From positions 2,162,740 through 2,226,739 of the forward strand of contig NW_006920411.1 of NCBI RefSeq assembly GCF_000344685.1: a stretch of DNA of 64,000 nucleotides, written 5' to 3'. Made by a program: the position numbers and the translations under genes. Shown here piece after piece: positions 1 to 14,978 of this stretch. The stretch is from Gloeophyllum trabeum ATCC 11539 (lineage: Eukaryota; Basidiomycota; Agaricomycetes; Gloeophyllales; Gloeophyllaceae). A model generated the notes under the pieces. It saw only the letters and a list, made by a program, of their open reading frames with translations. It was not told the DNA's origin and did not search any database. Position 1 is the first letter of the stretch, and each line of letters begins with the position of its first letter.

Positions 1-3000
1 CCGCAGGATGTCATTCCTACTCTGCATCAGATAGCTAGCCGCTTCAGCGGACTTTGCTTTGAGGATACATGGGTTCGGAAGAGTGCCGGTTGTGCAGGAA
101 TCAAGATCATGACTTGCACTCCAGACGTCGGTGTGAAATGGATCACTGATCGAGAAGTGGACCTTGTACGCACTCTGCTGCACGTTCTCAAAGATCTTCC
201 GTCCGACCTCCCTCGGGATGTGGACGAAGTCCTGGATGTATTGAAACGCGTCCTACGTGTGAGCAACGCTGACTTACCACCCTCGACTGCTCAGGGCGCA
301 GATGATGCGCTCAATGTCCGAAACAAGATCAGTAACTTGACGGGGATCTTCTTCGCTGAGCTCTCCAGTCCCAGCGCTATCGTGCGCGAAGCGGTCCAGG
401 GGTGCATCGAGCTGCTGGCGGAACTCAGCGGGAAGCCTGCCGTAGAACTTTTGTTGCCACACAGGGACCGTATGTTGGCCACAATCTACACCAAACCTCT
501 TCGAGCTCTTCCGTTGCCTATCCAAATAGGAATGGTTGAAGCTGTGAGATACTGCATCAGCTTGGATCCGCCATTGCCTGAGTTGAATGAGGAGCTATTG
601 CGACTCTTGCATGAGACGTTGGCGCTAGCAGACGCTGACGATGCCAACTTACTCGGTCGTGGCAACCCTCGTCAAGGAGGCCTGGATATAATCAATCTCC
701 GAGTAGCCGCAATTAAGCTGTTGACAGCATCCATGCCCATGACCGATTTCTTCTCCAAGCATACTGCGACACGGCAAAGGTACGATGACCAATCTGGTTT
801 TACGTAGTTTGGCTGATTCTTGCACAGGGTGACTACGGTCTACTTCAAGTCTTTGTACTCCTCTTCACCTGAAGTCAAAGAGGTGGCGCATGAAGGCCTG
901 AGAACAGTCCTTTCGCACCAAAGCAGGCTCCCCAAGGAGCTGTTGCAGACAGGTCTTCGGCCTATCCTTATGAACCTAGCGGACCCTAAACGTTTGTCCG
1001 TTCCTGGCCTCGAAGGTCTGGCCAGGCTTCTGGAGCTCCTGACGAACTACTTCAAGGTCGAGATAGGGCACAAACTCCTGGATCATTTCAGAGTAGTGGC
1101 TGATCCTCAGATGTTGCAAGAGTCGTCGAGGCTGCCCTTGACAGAAAACGAGGGCATCACGAAGCTTGTTCGACTCGCTAACATATTCCACCTCCTCCCA
1201 TCGGCTGCCAACATATTCCTGGACGCACTCGTTAATGCCATAGTGCAGACGGAAGCTCAGATGCACTTCTCTGGCCAATCCCCGTTCTCGGAGCCCCTTG
1301 CGAAGTATCTTGATAAGTATCCTATCGATGCTGTGGACTTCTTCATGCGCCACCTCCACTTCCCCCGGCATATGAGAACCCTGAGGACAATACTTCAGGC
1401 CAATCTTGCACCCAGTGTCCTTCGCGAGTTGGCTTCAAGGACGTCCACGCTAGTCACTATGTGCTTCTATGGTAATGATCAGAGCCTAATCATGCCTGGG
1501 CTAGAGATTTGCTCCGACCTGAATAAGTATGTTCCCGACTGGCTGCATCACAATGGGTACGCTCTAGGAGCCCTGGTGAAGATATGGAATCTCAGTCCAG
1601 GCACTGAACAGGCCGCCGTTGGGATGGATTTGACTCAGCGCTATTCCTTGATCCTGTCTATCTTCGAAGAGGCCTTAAAGCAGTCGCCCCGGATTGACAT
1701 CCTCTTCGAAATTGTTGCAATTTACACTCGCAGCGTACCGCTGGACTTGATGAAGCTATCACACTTCCTGTATCGCCATGTGGCTTCAAGGGAATCTCTC
1801 GCGTACAAGCGCAATATTTTGACTCGTTTCCTTATCTGGTTCAAGGACGAGAGTGTACCATGGCCACGCAAAGCATACTTCATGCGCTCCATCATCACTC
1901 CCATGCTCTTAAGACAAGCATCCGGTACGATACCCAAGGAGGGTCTCCTGGACGAAGAGATCATAGCTAAGGTTCATGCAAGTATATGGCGTCCAATGTT
2001 GGATGATGCCGCGTTGTCTGAGGCGGATGGCATGTTCAAAGTCGAGCTGTTGCACTTCACTACTGTCATGGTCCAACATTATCACGACATGCTTGAGCCT
2101 GTCAAGAAGGAAGTCATCCGATGCGCCTGGTTCTATATCAGCCACGAAGATCCCGTGGTCAAGCAGACAGCGTATCTATTGGCCGCTAGGTTCTTCGAAG
2201 CGTTCGATACACCACAGAAGTTCATCCTTCGCGCCTGGACTGGATTATTGAAGCAACCCCACACTGAAGTACGAGCCACTATTCGTCAAGCTTTGGATAT
2301 TATCGCCCCTGTGTTGTTACGGTCAGGCGCTCAAGAGCCAGGTAACCAGCCTACATGGGCGAGAACGACTCGAAAATTGCTCGCAGAAGAAGGCACCGGG
2401 TTGGCCCAGATAATGATCGTATACCAGGTTATCGTGCGGCAGCCGCAACTGTTCTATCATGTCCGGGCCCTTTTCGTACCACACATGGTAAACTGCCTCG
2501 CACGACTTGGCTTGTCTGTTTTGGCCCACAACGAGTCAAGGCTTCTTTCCATTGACATCCTCCAGGTTATATTCGATTGGGACCAGAAGACTATCTCATC
2601 TGGCGTGGTTGATGAAACTCCCGCATCTGGGGACAACAGGCAGAATGCGAATTGGGTGACACCTATGCCCTTCCGTGAGACCATGGTGAGCTATCTGGTA
2701 CGTCTGGCGACCGCACCGCACGAGCCGCCCGCCAGAAATATCCTGGTCCCTCGGGCGTTAGCTCTTTTACGGACTATGGTAGGGACTCCGGGGTGGAGTG
2801 AAGTCACCGTGAAATTACACTATTTCGCGAGAGCGCTGGAGCAGGTGAGTGACAGTCTGTAGCGGCATGCTAAGAGACTGACGTGGTGTAGAATGAACTC
2901 AACAATGAAGCTACCCTCAGCCAAGCCATCAGCTCGGCCAAGGTACTTCAAATCGTATCCGCGGATAAAGGGGATGCCTGGTACCATGCCAACGCTGCTA

Positions 3001-6000
3001 TCTTGCAAAAACTCATACGCAAGGGCCTCATGTCCGAAGATGCAGCGCTGCATGATGCCTTGCATCCTGTTTTCGACCATCTGATTCGACTGTTCCCTCT
3101 TCCAAGTGAGGATGAAGAGCAACAAAGTGATATGAGCGAATTCCACCGCTTTGTCTATTCAACAATCGGAGAGGGATTGCGAAATGGGACTACTCTGCGA
3201 GGTGTCCTACTCATGTTGAAGTCTGTTGTGCAGGCGATACCCGAGAGGATAAAGCCTTTCAGCCCGTCGATTGCCAAACTCCTCCAGAAACTCTTCAAGG
3301 ACCATACCGCATCAGCTCCTGGGACCCCGAATTTCGATATGACGGTCCGCCTCACCATCTGCTTGCTCGATATATGCCAGCTAGGCATCTTGTTCCTGGG
3401 TGATGACCGCAGAGCTCTTTTGCAAGCTTTGGTACTTTTCGTTGACAAGTCCAAAAGTCCCGTCCTGTGCAAATACCTGCTGGACCTGGCGCGCGATTGG
3501 GCCATCCAAAAGCGTGACGCTTTCCCTACTGTGAAAGAGAAGGCGGCGCTCCTGCAAAGAATGGTCGCATTTGAGACGCGCGGCGAAGCGCTGTTCAACA
3601 GCTATCTCGAATTGATCCTGGACATCTACACTGATGCTTCTCTGCGTCGCAGCGATCTTACTACAAGGCTAGAGCAGGCTTTCCTGACTGGTTGTCGCTG
3701 CCGCGAAGCTTCCCTACGCGAAAAGTTCATGGACCTCCTGGATAGTTCCATTCCTCGAAATTTGCCAGCTCGATTGGCATATGTCCTGGGAGTCCAGAGT
3801 TGGGAGGCCCTAGCAGAATATAATTGGATCTACATCGCTTTACACTTGTTACTGGGGACTGTGGATGGCGATCATGACCTTATCGACGAGCGTAAAGGGT
3901 CGTTAGACCCTGCCCTTTTCGCCGTCTTCGGGCGAAGATGTGCTCAGGAAGTTGTCCGTCCTCTCCAGCGTCTGCTATTCCTCGATCACCAAGTCGCCCA
4001 TGACATCTGGCTCACAATATTCCCCGCTGCCTGGGGATGCTTATCGCGACGAGAGCAGACAGACATTACCCAGCACGTGATGATTCTGCTGAGCAGGGAA
4101 TATCATCTGAAACAAGCGGAGCTTCGACCGAATGTTATCCAGTCTCTGCTGGCAGGAGTGCATGCGTGCATACCTCCGATCACGCTTCCGCCTCACTTGC
4201 TCAAGTACCTTGCCAAGAACTACGGGACCTGGCACGTGTCGCTCGAGCTGTTGGAGAGTTCATTGGACCACTTGAGAGAGGACGAAATTCCTGTTCGAGA
4301 TACAATCTACGATTCGCTTGCTGAAGTCTTTGCCGAGCTCTCGGAAGATGATCTGTTCTACGGTCTTTGGCGGAGGCGCAGCCTCCACAGTGAGACCAAT
4401 ATTGCGATCGCTTTCGAGCAGAATGGGATGTGGGAGCAAGCTGCTGTTATGTACGAGACAGCGCAGAGTAAAACGAGGTCGGGAGCGATACCATTTTCCG
4501 AACCCGAATTCTGTCTTTGGGAAGATCATTGGATGCTAGCTGCTGAGAAGCTACAACAATGGGACATTCTTTTCGAACTGGCCAGGAATGAAGGGAATGT
4601 TGAGCTGCAGCTGGAAAGTGCATGGCGCATTAAGAATTGGGCTGAGGAACGAGCTTCCCTAGAAGAACTCGTCAACTCCCTCCCAGACATTGGGACCCCT
4701 CGCCGTCGGGTCTTCGAAGCATTTATAGCCTTACTTAAACTTCCGGAGACGTACGGTGCCTCGGGACCGAATGCCACAGCCCAGCATGCTATCAATGCCG
4801 CGACACAGGAAGTAGCTGCGGAAGTCACCAAAATATTGGAGGACGCAACGCAACTATCCCTCCGAAAGTGGATTGCTCTACCTCCCTACTTGTCACCTGC
4901 ACACGTGCCATTACTCCAGCACTTCCAACAGTTCGTGGAACTTACAGAAGCGATCCAAATATTCAACTCGTTAGCGTCCACGACCGCGTCGAATCTTGAG
5001 AAGAAATCCGCGGAACTCAAGATTCCACTACAGGCTTGGCGTGAACGTCTTCCTGACCGCTGTGACGACATCAGCCTCTGGAGTGACCTCGTAGCTTGGA
5101 GGCAGAATGTTTTCCACGCCATCAATAAGCGATACATACCACTTATTCCACAGAGCGGACCCAATGCCAATGGTGCTGCTGGGACTTCCAATACATTCGG
5201 CTATCGAGGCTTCCATGAGACGGCTTGGATCATAAACAGGTTTGCCCATGTAGCGCGTAAACATGACCTCCTGGATGTCTGCTTCACTTACTTGAACAAG
5301 ATCTATACCTTACCCAATATTGAAATCTCCGAGGCATTCCTCAAGCTTCGCGAACAGGCGCGCTGTCACTATCAGAAGCCTAACGACTTGCAAGCAGGCT
5401 TGGAAGTTATCAACAATACAAATTTGATGTACTTCTCGAGTACGCAAAAGGCGGAGTTCTTCACCCTGAAGGGAATGTTCCACGCTCGCGTTCAGCGCTA
5501 CGAGGATGCCAACCATGCATTCGGGTCTGCGGTACAGTTAGACATGAATCAAGCTAAAGCTTGGGCAGAGTGGGGCAAATTTAACGACCGTATGTTCAAA
5601 GAGAGGCCGAACGATATGACATACGCTGCCCACGCTGTCAGCTGTTACCTGCAAGCTGCCGGCTTGCACAAGAACGGGAAAAGTCGGCCTCTACTGACTC
5701 GGGTCTTATGGCTGCTCAGCGTTGATGATGGCCAATTCACGATTTCGCGCGCTTTCGACACCTATAAAGGAGATGCAGCGTTCTGGTATTGGATCACCTT
5801 AATACCTCAACTATGTTTGTCCATATCACAACGAGAAGTCAAGCAAGCTCGATACCTGCTACTAAATCTTGCGAAACTATACCCTCAGGTGCGTGGACGG
5901 TATAATATTTTATCGCTCTTCATGCTCATGCAGAATAGGCCCTTTTCTTCCCTCTCCGGACTACGAAAGAGGACATGGCAATTGTCAAGAGACAAGCAGC

Positions 6001-8405
6001 CGCAGCCGCAGCCGCTCGAGCTTCCAGTGGCAGCAGCCATGGAGCGCCCTCAGTTCAACAGGCGACGACCGCAGATGTAGCCCGAAGGACTGATGTAGAT
6101 CATCCCATGCGAGATGCTACCAACGAAGTCAACGAGACGAAGAAGGAGAATGACTCAGTCGGTCCGTCTCAGTCCCCAGCCCCTGTTGCACGCTCAGGCT
6201 CGGACGGCACTGTACCGGATGTACAAAGACCTGCTCCGCCCATCTCCGGGGCGCAAACAGGCAATGACGCTTCCGCGTACCACCCAATGCGACAGGCTTG
6301 GGAGTATGTCGAAGAGGTTGTCAACATCCTCAAGACAGCCTTCCCCCTTCTCATACTCAGCTTGGAGACGTTGATAGATCAAATCAACCAGCGGTTCAAA
6401 GCCACACCGGAAGAAGACATCTATAGATTCGTATGCATGCTGCTGCTAGACGGTGTTAATGTGCGTTGATTTCCTTGCGTTGCGTGACCTTGAGTTTCAT
6501 GCTTGCTGTCATGTAGACGTATCTCAGCAGGGTGCCAATGGCGGAGGACGACGGACAATTGCCCCCACAGACGCAGGCCAACCTCCAGCGTATGGTCGGC
6601 AATCTGACAGGCCCTGCTCGAGTGAGTTGTTTCCGCTATCTCTCGCGCTTGTCTCTGCACTGCTCACGTCTCTTCAGAAAGATTACGAAGAAGATTTCCT
6701 CAAGTCAAAGCTGACGCAGCTGGAGTACATTGGGAAACTACAACAGTGGCGAGATAGATATGAGAAATACCTTGACTCTCGACCCCGCGTTCAACCATTG
6801 GACCTGCTCAGTCATTATTTGACGGAGTTCCAGTACGGTAAATTTGACGAGATCGAAGTTCCGGGCCAATATACGGAGGTCTGCCGAACCATACTATCCC
6901 CTTGATGAACTTTGTTAATCTCCGCATCTAGGACAAGGATAGCAACCAGAATTTCATCAGAATCCAGAAGTTCGGTCCCAAATTCGAGAACTGTCGATCC
7001 CATGGATACTGTTTCAGGCGCCTTACCATCCATGGAAGTGACAGCTCGAAGACTTCGTTTGCCGTACAATTGCCTTCAGGCCGGCATTGTCGCAGAGAGG
7101 AAAGAGTTATGCAGTTGTTCAGGACTTTCAATGGGTAAGCCTGCCAAGTTGTTATCTGCGCCTCGCTTTACGAGAGTCGTTATAGAACATTGAGCCGCAA
7201 GAAGGAGAGCCGAAAGAGGAACTTGACCTTCCATCTTCCTGCGGCAGTGTCATGTGGTACCAATCTGCGTTTGCTGCAGAATGATTCTTCCTACATCAAT
7301 CTTGGTGATATATACGACCAGTATTGCGAAGATACCGGTGTCAGCAAAGAGGATCCAATATTGGTAGTTGGAGAGAAGATTAAGACCGTCTTACGGGAGT
7401 TCAATCACAATGAGAAACGACTGGTACGTCTCGTCGGAGCAAGCATTTCATATCTCTGACTGTCTTGAATAGCCCAGCAAAGCGGAGTACTTCACTCTCA
7501 AGAAGGATGTATTGGATGAGGTTGTGCTGAAGCTTGTCCCAGACGACATCCTTTTCCGGGTACGGCTCTAACCATCTTATACCAAGGAGGTGTTCTGATC
7601 TCTTCACATAAGTATATGTTGCGGACTATGGACGGTCCAAGCGAATTCTGGCGGATGCGGAAGCAATTTACCCTACAAATCGCCGCCACTAGTTTCATGA
7701 CGTGGACCTTGTGTCTAACCAGCCGCCTTCCGTCTCGCTTCCATGTATCACGCGCCACTGGGCAAATAGCCATGAGCGAGCTTCTGCCTGGTATGCATTC
7801 TGCGATTCAAATCCCGGATACCTAGCTAAAGTCAAGGCTCGCAGGCGTAGCTGCGAATCTCCCTCAGTTCGCTACCCCTGATACCGTGCCTTTCCGGTTC
7901 ACGCCCAACATGCAACGCTTCGTCGGACCTATCATGACGGAGGGTCTCTTGACGACGAGCATGATGGCGATTGGACGTTGCTTGACGGAGCCCGAGGTTT
8001 GTGTATCTCGTTCAAACTTCTCGAAATCTCACTGAATTCGGACTCCAGTTCGATTTGGAACAGCAGTTGTGCTTGTTTGCAAGAGATGAAGTCATAACTT
8101 GGCTTCATTTACGCAACAAACCCTGGAATGCAGCCGACATCACATTCCGCAACCACGTTGCTGCTAATATCGATGCCATAGTCAAAAAGGCCGAAACAAT
8201 GGCGTGTAAAGTGGAGAGGGAACAGGTGGGCTCTTTGTCATAAATTCATTGCAGCAGTCGCTCAGAGTCGAGTAACCAGGCTGTTCAAAATCCGAGCAAC
8301 CCCGCCACAGCGCCGGTGGTCCAGACGGTCACAAACCTCATTTCATCGGCTACGAATCCCATCAATCTAGCCAAAATGCAAGAAGTATATAGTCCTTGGT
8401 TCTAG
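1..8405 (+). CDS. TRA1: TRA1, SAGA/NuA4 scaffold pseudokinase (3' part, 5' end outside window)
   Basis: Tra1/TRRAP is the giant PIKK-family protein that recruits the SAGA and NuA4 histone acetyltransferases to activators in the nucleus. The reading frame is open from base 1, so the N-terminus lies upstream. Seen here are long HEAT/TPR-type helical repeats (1 to about 4500), a FAT region with the YPQ-ALFFPLRTTKED block at about 5880-5980, an Ala/Ser/Pro low-complexity linker (about 5990-6290), then the PIKK-like domain from about 6940. The kinase-like part has no HRD-type catalytic loop and no DFG: the corresponding stretches read SRATGQIAMSELLP and TPDTVPFRFTP, as expected for this pseudokinase. 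The short FATC-type end is NLAKMQEVYSPWF followed by TAG at 8403. Introns of about 48-55 nt were placed by hand, for example 780-827 and 8226-8279. About 2550 residues are visible; the family is usually about 3700. Confidence 0.95.
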
Positions 8406-8537
8406 TCATGGGGTTTCTGGTGCTCTCGATTTGCTTTGCGATGTATAATTACTGCTGTATCATTAGATTATGTATTGTATATTCCGACCCGAAAGTAAAC
8501 TAAGAGTTTGCATAAACAGGATTAGCTAGGGCTGGTG

Positions 8538-10664
8538 TCACACGCGATGGACGCCCCTAACAAAACCTTCTGTATGCTTGAACGTATTGATATGTCCCTC
8601 ACTGTCCAGCATCATCTTTGAAAACGTCAGAGGCATGTTATAAAATCCACTATCAGGTGCCACTGACCTGCTCAGCCATCCGGTAGATGTCAGACCCAGG
8701 CCGATTATACATCATCGCATTGGCGAAGATGAGATAGATATCACGTTGAAATTCTAAGGAATTGACTATCAATCCGTCCTTGATCTTCTGTTTGATTGTC
8801 TTCAGGTCCATAGGTCTCTTCACGATATCATGGTAATCTGGGGCCTCAGAGGTCTTGATGGGATTTTGAAATATAGCGCCGTTACGATGTTGGGCGATTT
8901 GTGAGTATAACATGGTGATGACTGTCTGGAATCGTTTGAGTGCTGTTGGGTCAACATTGGCCACTTGACGGCCAGAACGCCTGCGACTGGAGCCGACTAA
9001 ATATATGTTCATTCAGCGTGGATGTGAAGAAAGTGGACCTAAGCATACCGCTTTGTTCATCGTCATCTGCGAGCTCCGAGTCCTCTCTGGCCCTCTTCCT
9101 TTCTCTCTGCGAGTCCGTCGTCCCAGTGTCGGAAGCCCTGCGTTTACCTAGGGGAGCGGCAAAGGTAAGCCGCTGTAGACTTCTGTTGAGAGGAGCACCA
9201 ACCTTGTCTCCGTCGGGAGAAACTGGTGTCGCTTGGAGTAGGCGCTTGTTCTGATCCATCCTCCGGAGCGGAGACCCCTTCTTCGTCGGCATCAACCTCC
9301 ACTTCCTGGCTCACTTGTTGCACGTCTATGTCTTCTGGTACGCCGGGCGTCTCTTCCTCTTCCTTGGCCAGCTCCTCTTCCCTGGCCAGCTCCTCTTCCC
9401 TGGCCAGCTCCTCTTCTTTGGCCATTTCAATATCACCGTCAGTACTCTCTTTAGTCGACGTGGCATCAGGTATATGCTCCAGCTGTATGTCAGGCTCTTG
9501 CGACGTCGCTGCACGCGATCGCGAGCGGCTCCGGATGTGCTCATCTGTTGCTTGGTCGCGCGAACCGGGCGAGATCGCTCGTTCCACATGAGCTGCAGAT
9601 CCTGTGGCGCCTACCTCATCTTCCTCTCCTGGGCCTCGGTCCTCGTGATCTTGCTCTGTTGCTGCCTGCTGGACTGATGGGGACCGCGTGGGTCGCGCCG
9701 GACTCCTTGCAATCTCTGGCGGAATCGATGTTTCCATCTTGTCTTCTCCTGATGCACTGGCTTCTGGGCTAGTTGTTGACCGTGCTGGGATGTCCGGTTT
9801 GGGTGATTCGACAAGTTCTGCTGGAGCGGAAGACGGGGAAGTCATTACTGCATCAGCCGTCGAGGGTTCTGCCGCAACTTCAGCGGCTGGAGACGAAGGA
9901 TGATCCTCAGGATGCTGGTTTGCTACCTGAATACGCAACTTAATACAAAGACGGTATCTTGAGAGAACTTGTACCTCAATAGTGTTAGCCACTTCCGCAG
10001 TTACTTCCTGGGTCGGGGTCGCCTGAGGTTGGTCGTCCAGTTTAGTGTCCCATAGTCCGGAGCGTATCTCGTCTATCTCCTTGACTATGGTTCTAAGGCA
10101 TTGTGAACGGGTGCCACTTATCCTGCATGCCCAATACTCACTTAAATTTCACTTCCTCTGCAGCGATGAGGTCTCTCAGTTCAAGTACGCGGGCCTGATA
10201 GTGCCTTTGTGCCAGCTTGAGATGCACCGGAGCTACAGGCGAACGATTACTCCTAGAATGCCTCAAGACGTGTGTATTGGCTTACCGCGGCTCGCACTGA
10301 TATCCTCTGGGCTGTAGAATGCTCAGGATTTCCTCTTAGTCGAGCATCGTCAATCATACCTCTCCAGATCAGCTTCCTGCATAAGCTGCGTGTATAGATC
10401 CTGACATGCCTTTACGGTCCAAAGAAATATATTTCAGGTGGGAAATCTATCGATGACAACTCGTACACTAACGTCAGGGGTAAAAGTGTTTTTAGGACGC
10501 GTGATGAGGGCATGTTTGCTCAAAAGCTCAGACACTTCGTTCCACGCGTCTGCGCCCAGTTCGTACACGGCCTGAGCCAGCATAAGCCGCTCCGTATTCG
10601 TGAGCGACGCGTAGTCCAGCTCCATCCCAGCGTTTCGCCTGGATGCGCGCGTTTTGGAAGCCAT
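8538..10664 (-). CDS. BRD8/Bdc1-like bromodomain protein, probable NuA4 subunit
   Basis: The start MASKTRASRRNAGMEL is followed by a SANT-like helical segment (LTNTERLMLAQAVYELGADA), as at the N-terminus of BRD8-type NuA4/TIP60 subunits. A helical stretch (APVHLKLAQRHYQARVLELR) and a long acidic, Ser/Pro-rich linker follow. The C-terminus is a bromodomain: ...IFQNPIKTSEAPDYHDIVKRPMDLKTIKQKI...FANAMMYNRPGSDIYRMAEQ, with the conserved YN-type Asn present as MMYNRPGSD. The open frame would stop at 8653, but a 52-nt intron (8616-8667) leads into a final exon MMLDSEGHINTFKHTEGFVRG ending at TGA 8538-8540, which fits the family's C-terminal helix better. The linker carries an 18-bp tandem repeat. 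The gene is tail to tail with TRA1 (132 bp apart) and head to head with PEP4. The first exons are less certain than the bromodomain. Confidence 0.82.
9365..9418 (-). repeat. 18-bp tandem repeat encoding (E)ELAREE units
   Basis: Three near-perfect copies of an 18-bp unit (TGGCCAGCTCCTCTTCCC on the plus strand), in frame within the BRD8-like gene. They give repeated EELAREE/EELAKEE blocks in an acidic linker. Copy number is likely to vary between strains. Confidence 0.85.
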
Positions 10665-10923
10665 AGACGCGTTATTTCGAGGCTCGATGGCAATAGCAGC
10701 ACCACACGGTGAGAGAAAGACAAGTGCCACCAAAGCGCCACAACAGAGTCGACCGTTCAGAGCGAGCCCAAGCGGAGAGCTGGGAAGCCGCGAAGGTACT
10801 CGACCGGCCGGGGACCGGGGACTGCGGAGACTCGGGTCGCTCCGACGACCCGCAGCCGGAAGCAACAGCAGAGTACGTCAACCTGCGGACGGGGCAACGT
10901 TGGCTTGTTCCCTCTCCACCACC

Positions 10924-12469
<1,546 letters not shown>

Positions 12470-12815
12470 GCTGCCTCCAGCTTTGCCATTACATTTCCAT
12501 ACCTTGTTTCTCTTGCAATACCAGTAGCACACGATCTTGATCAGCATGACATGTTTGTACCAGTAGTCTTGGCCCGTCTACGCCGAATAATATGTTCTCC
12601 GGTTTATGCAGGCCCGTTGCGAAAAGCCTGCGAATAATGACGTCTCGCCTACTATGACTGCATGGACGAGCATCTATCGTTCTGTTGTAATATCAGATTG
12701 GTACCCGATCCAACTAGAATAACCTTCGTTTCTATTCTTCCAGGGTTCACAGACTCGTCCGGTGAGTCTGACTTCTCGACCACTGCATACCTTGTCGTGT
12801 CTGATGTCCAGTCGT
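12470..12815. other. Intergenic, PEP4 3' flank and DCAF8-like promoter
   Basis: No gene or RNA recognised. In-frame upstream ATGs at 12762 and 12804 could extend the downstream WD40 protein by 18 or 4 residues. Confidence 0.6.
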
Positions 12816-14978
12816 ATGGAAAATGACGATGGCTCCTCTGCACAACGCAGTCAGTTCATTCGCCCAACTGCCTCGATACCTCTGCCCCAGCTCAAGGCAG
12901 AATTGCCTTATGCATCACGCTCTGAACGATGGAAAAGAGTAAATCTATCACATGCTTTATATGAGACTTGGGATAGAGTGCAGGTGCTCGGGGATGAGGA
13001 CTCTGGGCATACGGGGTACGTGCTTACACTTCATTCTCCCCAGCATTCCCCATAAACAACCTTCCGTTGGTAGATGCGTCAATGCGTTGAGTTGGGTGCA
13101 AGGTGGAGATGTCTTGCTGAGCGGTGGTGATGACAGGACGTGCGTACGAACAAAGTATCACCTCTGACGACGACTTATCATTGCGGTAACCAGTGTTCGG
13201 TTCTGGCGAATGGACCCTACTGACTCGTCGCAAGACTACCCGTTTATATGCACCGCTGTAATCAAAACCGGTCACAGAGGCAATATATTCAACAACCAGA
13301 TGCTCCCATTTTCCTCGCGAATGTGGGTTCCTATCATTCGTTCATTCTACTGCTTCTCACAAGTTTGCATAGCGCGACTGTTTCAGGAGATAGCCAAGTA
13401 CGGGTATTTGATATCACGAACGCAACTGGTCATGCAACATCCAGAGGGCCCGAAACAGAATATAACACGCACGAAGCGTGCATCTGTGTTCTCCGCTGCC
13501 ACCGAGGTGCTACGAAGAGGATAGTGACGGAAGAGAGTCCAGACACATTTCTTACGGTATCAGAGGTGCGCTTGCAATTCCCAACAGACCTGATATATCG
13601 TGGTCTGACCGGACATGGATAGGACGGCACTGTGCGGCAACACGATTTACGACACCCGCATGTCTGTGGCTCGGATTCCTGTCCACCGCCGTTGATCAAA
13701 GTGCCACATGACCTGTACTCTATTGGCGTTTCTCCTCTCACACCCTACCAATTTGTGGTTGCGGGCGAATCACCGTACGTACGTATGGCAGAGCCATATT
13801 TGAAGCGGAATGTAGCCTCGACACTGAATCTTGTTCGACAGGGCTACCTCTTCGACCGAAGACAAGTCGGGAGATCGTTGCAAGAAGAGGCAGGAGTACC
13901 GGATGACGGTGAAGATCTAGCAAGATGCGTGCGTCGATTTGCCAGAAAGCCCACACGGGAACAGCGCAAGAGACGGCGGGAGTACATCTCAGGCGTCCGG
14001 ATGGCACAAAACAATGGACATGAAGTCCTGATGAGTGAGTTTCCGTCGCATGATAGGTGTTCTTTGATTACTTACTACTGCAATTTGTAGCTTACGGTGG
14101 AGACGCTGTGTATCTATTTTCGACTCTTGACAACCCAGGAACTAACGATGCCTGGGTGGGCAAACGGACTGGTCGCAGTGTTCTCTCTCCCAACCCAAAA
14201 AGAACTCGTCTGAATGAAGTACGTAGGGAAACGACGGATACTTCGGATGATTGGGATCTAGATTCCGACGTGGAAATGCCGGAAGATCCTCTACAGCAGA
14301 TCGACAGTCCTCAGCCTGCCCAAGAAGAAGCCGTAGCAGAGTCGAACGGAGAAGACGAAGAGGGAGACGACGACGACGACGACGACGACGACGATGAAGA
14401 AGAGCTAGACGTCCACGGAGACGTTCCGATTATATATCCTCAAAGGCGGTTTGCTGGTCATTGTAACGTCGAAACCATAAAAGACGGTGAGTGGTCATCC
14501 AACGTCTGTGAGCCGACGATTCCACTCCACACAGTGAATTTCCTCGGCCCTGATGATGACTTTGTCGTGTCCGGTTCCGACGACGGCAATTTCTTCGTAT
14601 GGACGAAGTCCATGGGAAAGTTGCATGGCATATACGAAGGCGACGGCAGCGTAGTGAATGTGGTTGAAGCTCACCCGCAGTTGCCACTTGTCGCTGTCAG
14701 CGGCATTGACACGACGGTCAAAGTGAGTCACTCGCAGACCTTCGAGTGTCCGGTGCTGATGTCTCCGCCAGCTCTTTGCCCCTGTACACGGAGAGAGCCG
14801 GTGGTCCCGTTTCCAGAATGCAGAAGCTATAGTGCAACACAACATGGATGCCTCACACTCGAGTCGGAGCCATTTGCGGGTGAACCTGGGTCAGTTGTTG
14901 CTTCACTATAACCTGGCCCTTCGAGAGGAAGGAGGGGGAGCTGAAGAAGCGGGAGAGCCGACTTGTACCTTCCAATGA
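12816..14978 (+). CDS. DCAF8/DCAF6-like WD40 protein (CUL4-DDB1 substrate receptor family)
   Basis: The protein starts MENDDGSSAQRSQFIRP; in-frame ATGs at 12762 and 12804 are alternatives. WD40 blades can be read across exons: GHTGCVNALSWVQGGDVLLSGGDD, KTGHRGNIFN, SGDSQVRVFDI, CHRGATKRIV, SEDGTVRQHDLR and VVSGSDDGNFFVW. The segment YISGVRMAQNNGHEVLMTYGGDAVYLFST and the acidic insert before the last blades match the architecture of DCAF6/DCAF8 and Schizosaccharomyces iqw1, which bind DDB1 in cullin-4 ubiquitin ligases. A (GAC)9 run gives a poly-Asp stretch in the insert. Two late introns restore the frame: one just before VNFLGPDDD and one at 14723-14771. Stop TGA is at 14976. Function in this organism is inferred from architecture only. 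Confidence 0.85.
14366..14392 (+). repeat. (GAC)9 microsatellite in coding sequence
   Basis: Nine uninterrupted GAC codons, followed by GAT, encode ten Asp in the acidic loop of the DCAF8-like protein. Confidence 0.95.

Noticed and set aside
9226..9677. Plus-strand open frames rich in SSLASSSS / PGQLLF
   Set aside because: Antisense to the 18-bp Glu/Leu/Ala repeat of the BRD8-like gene.
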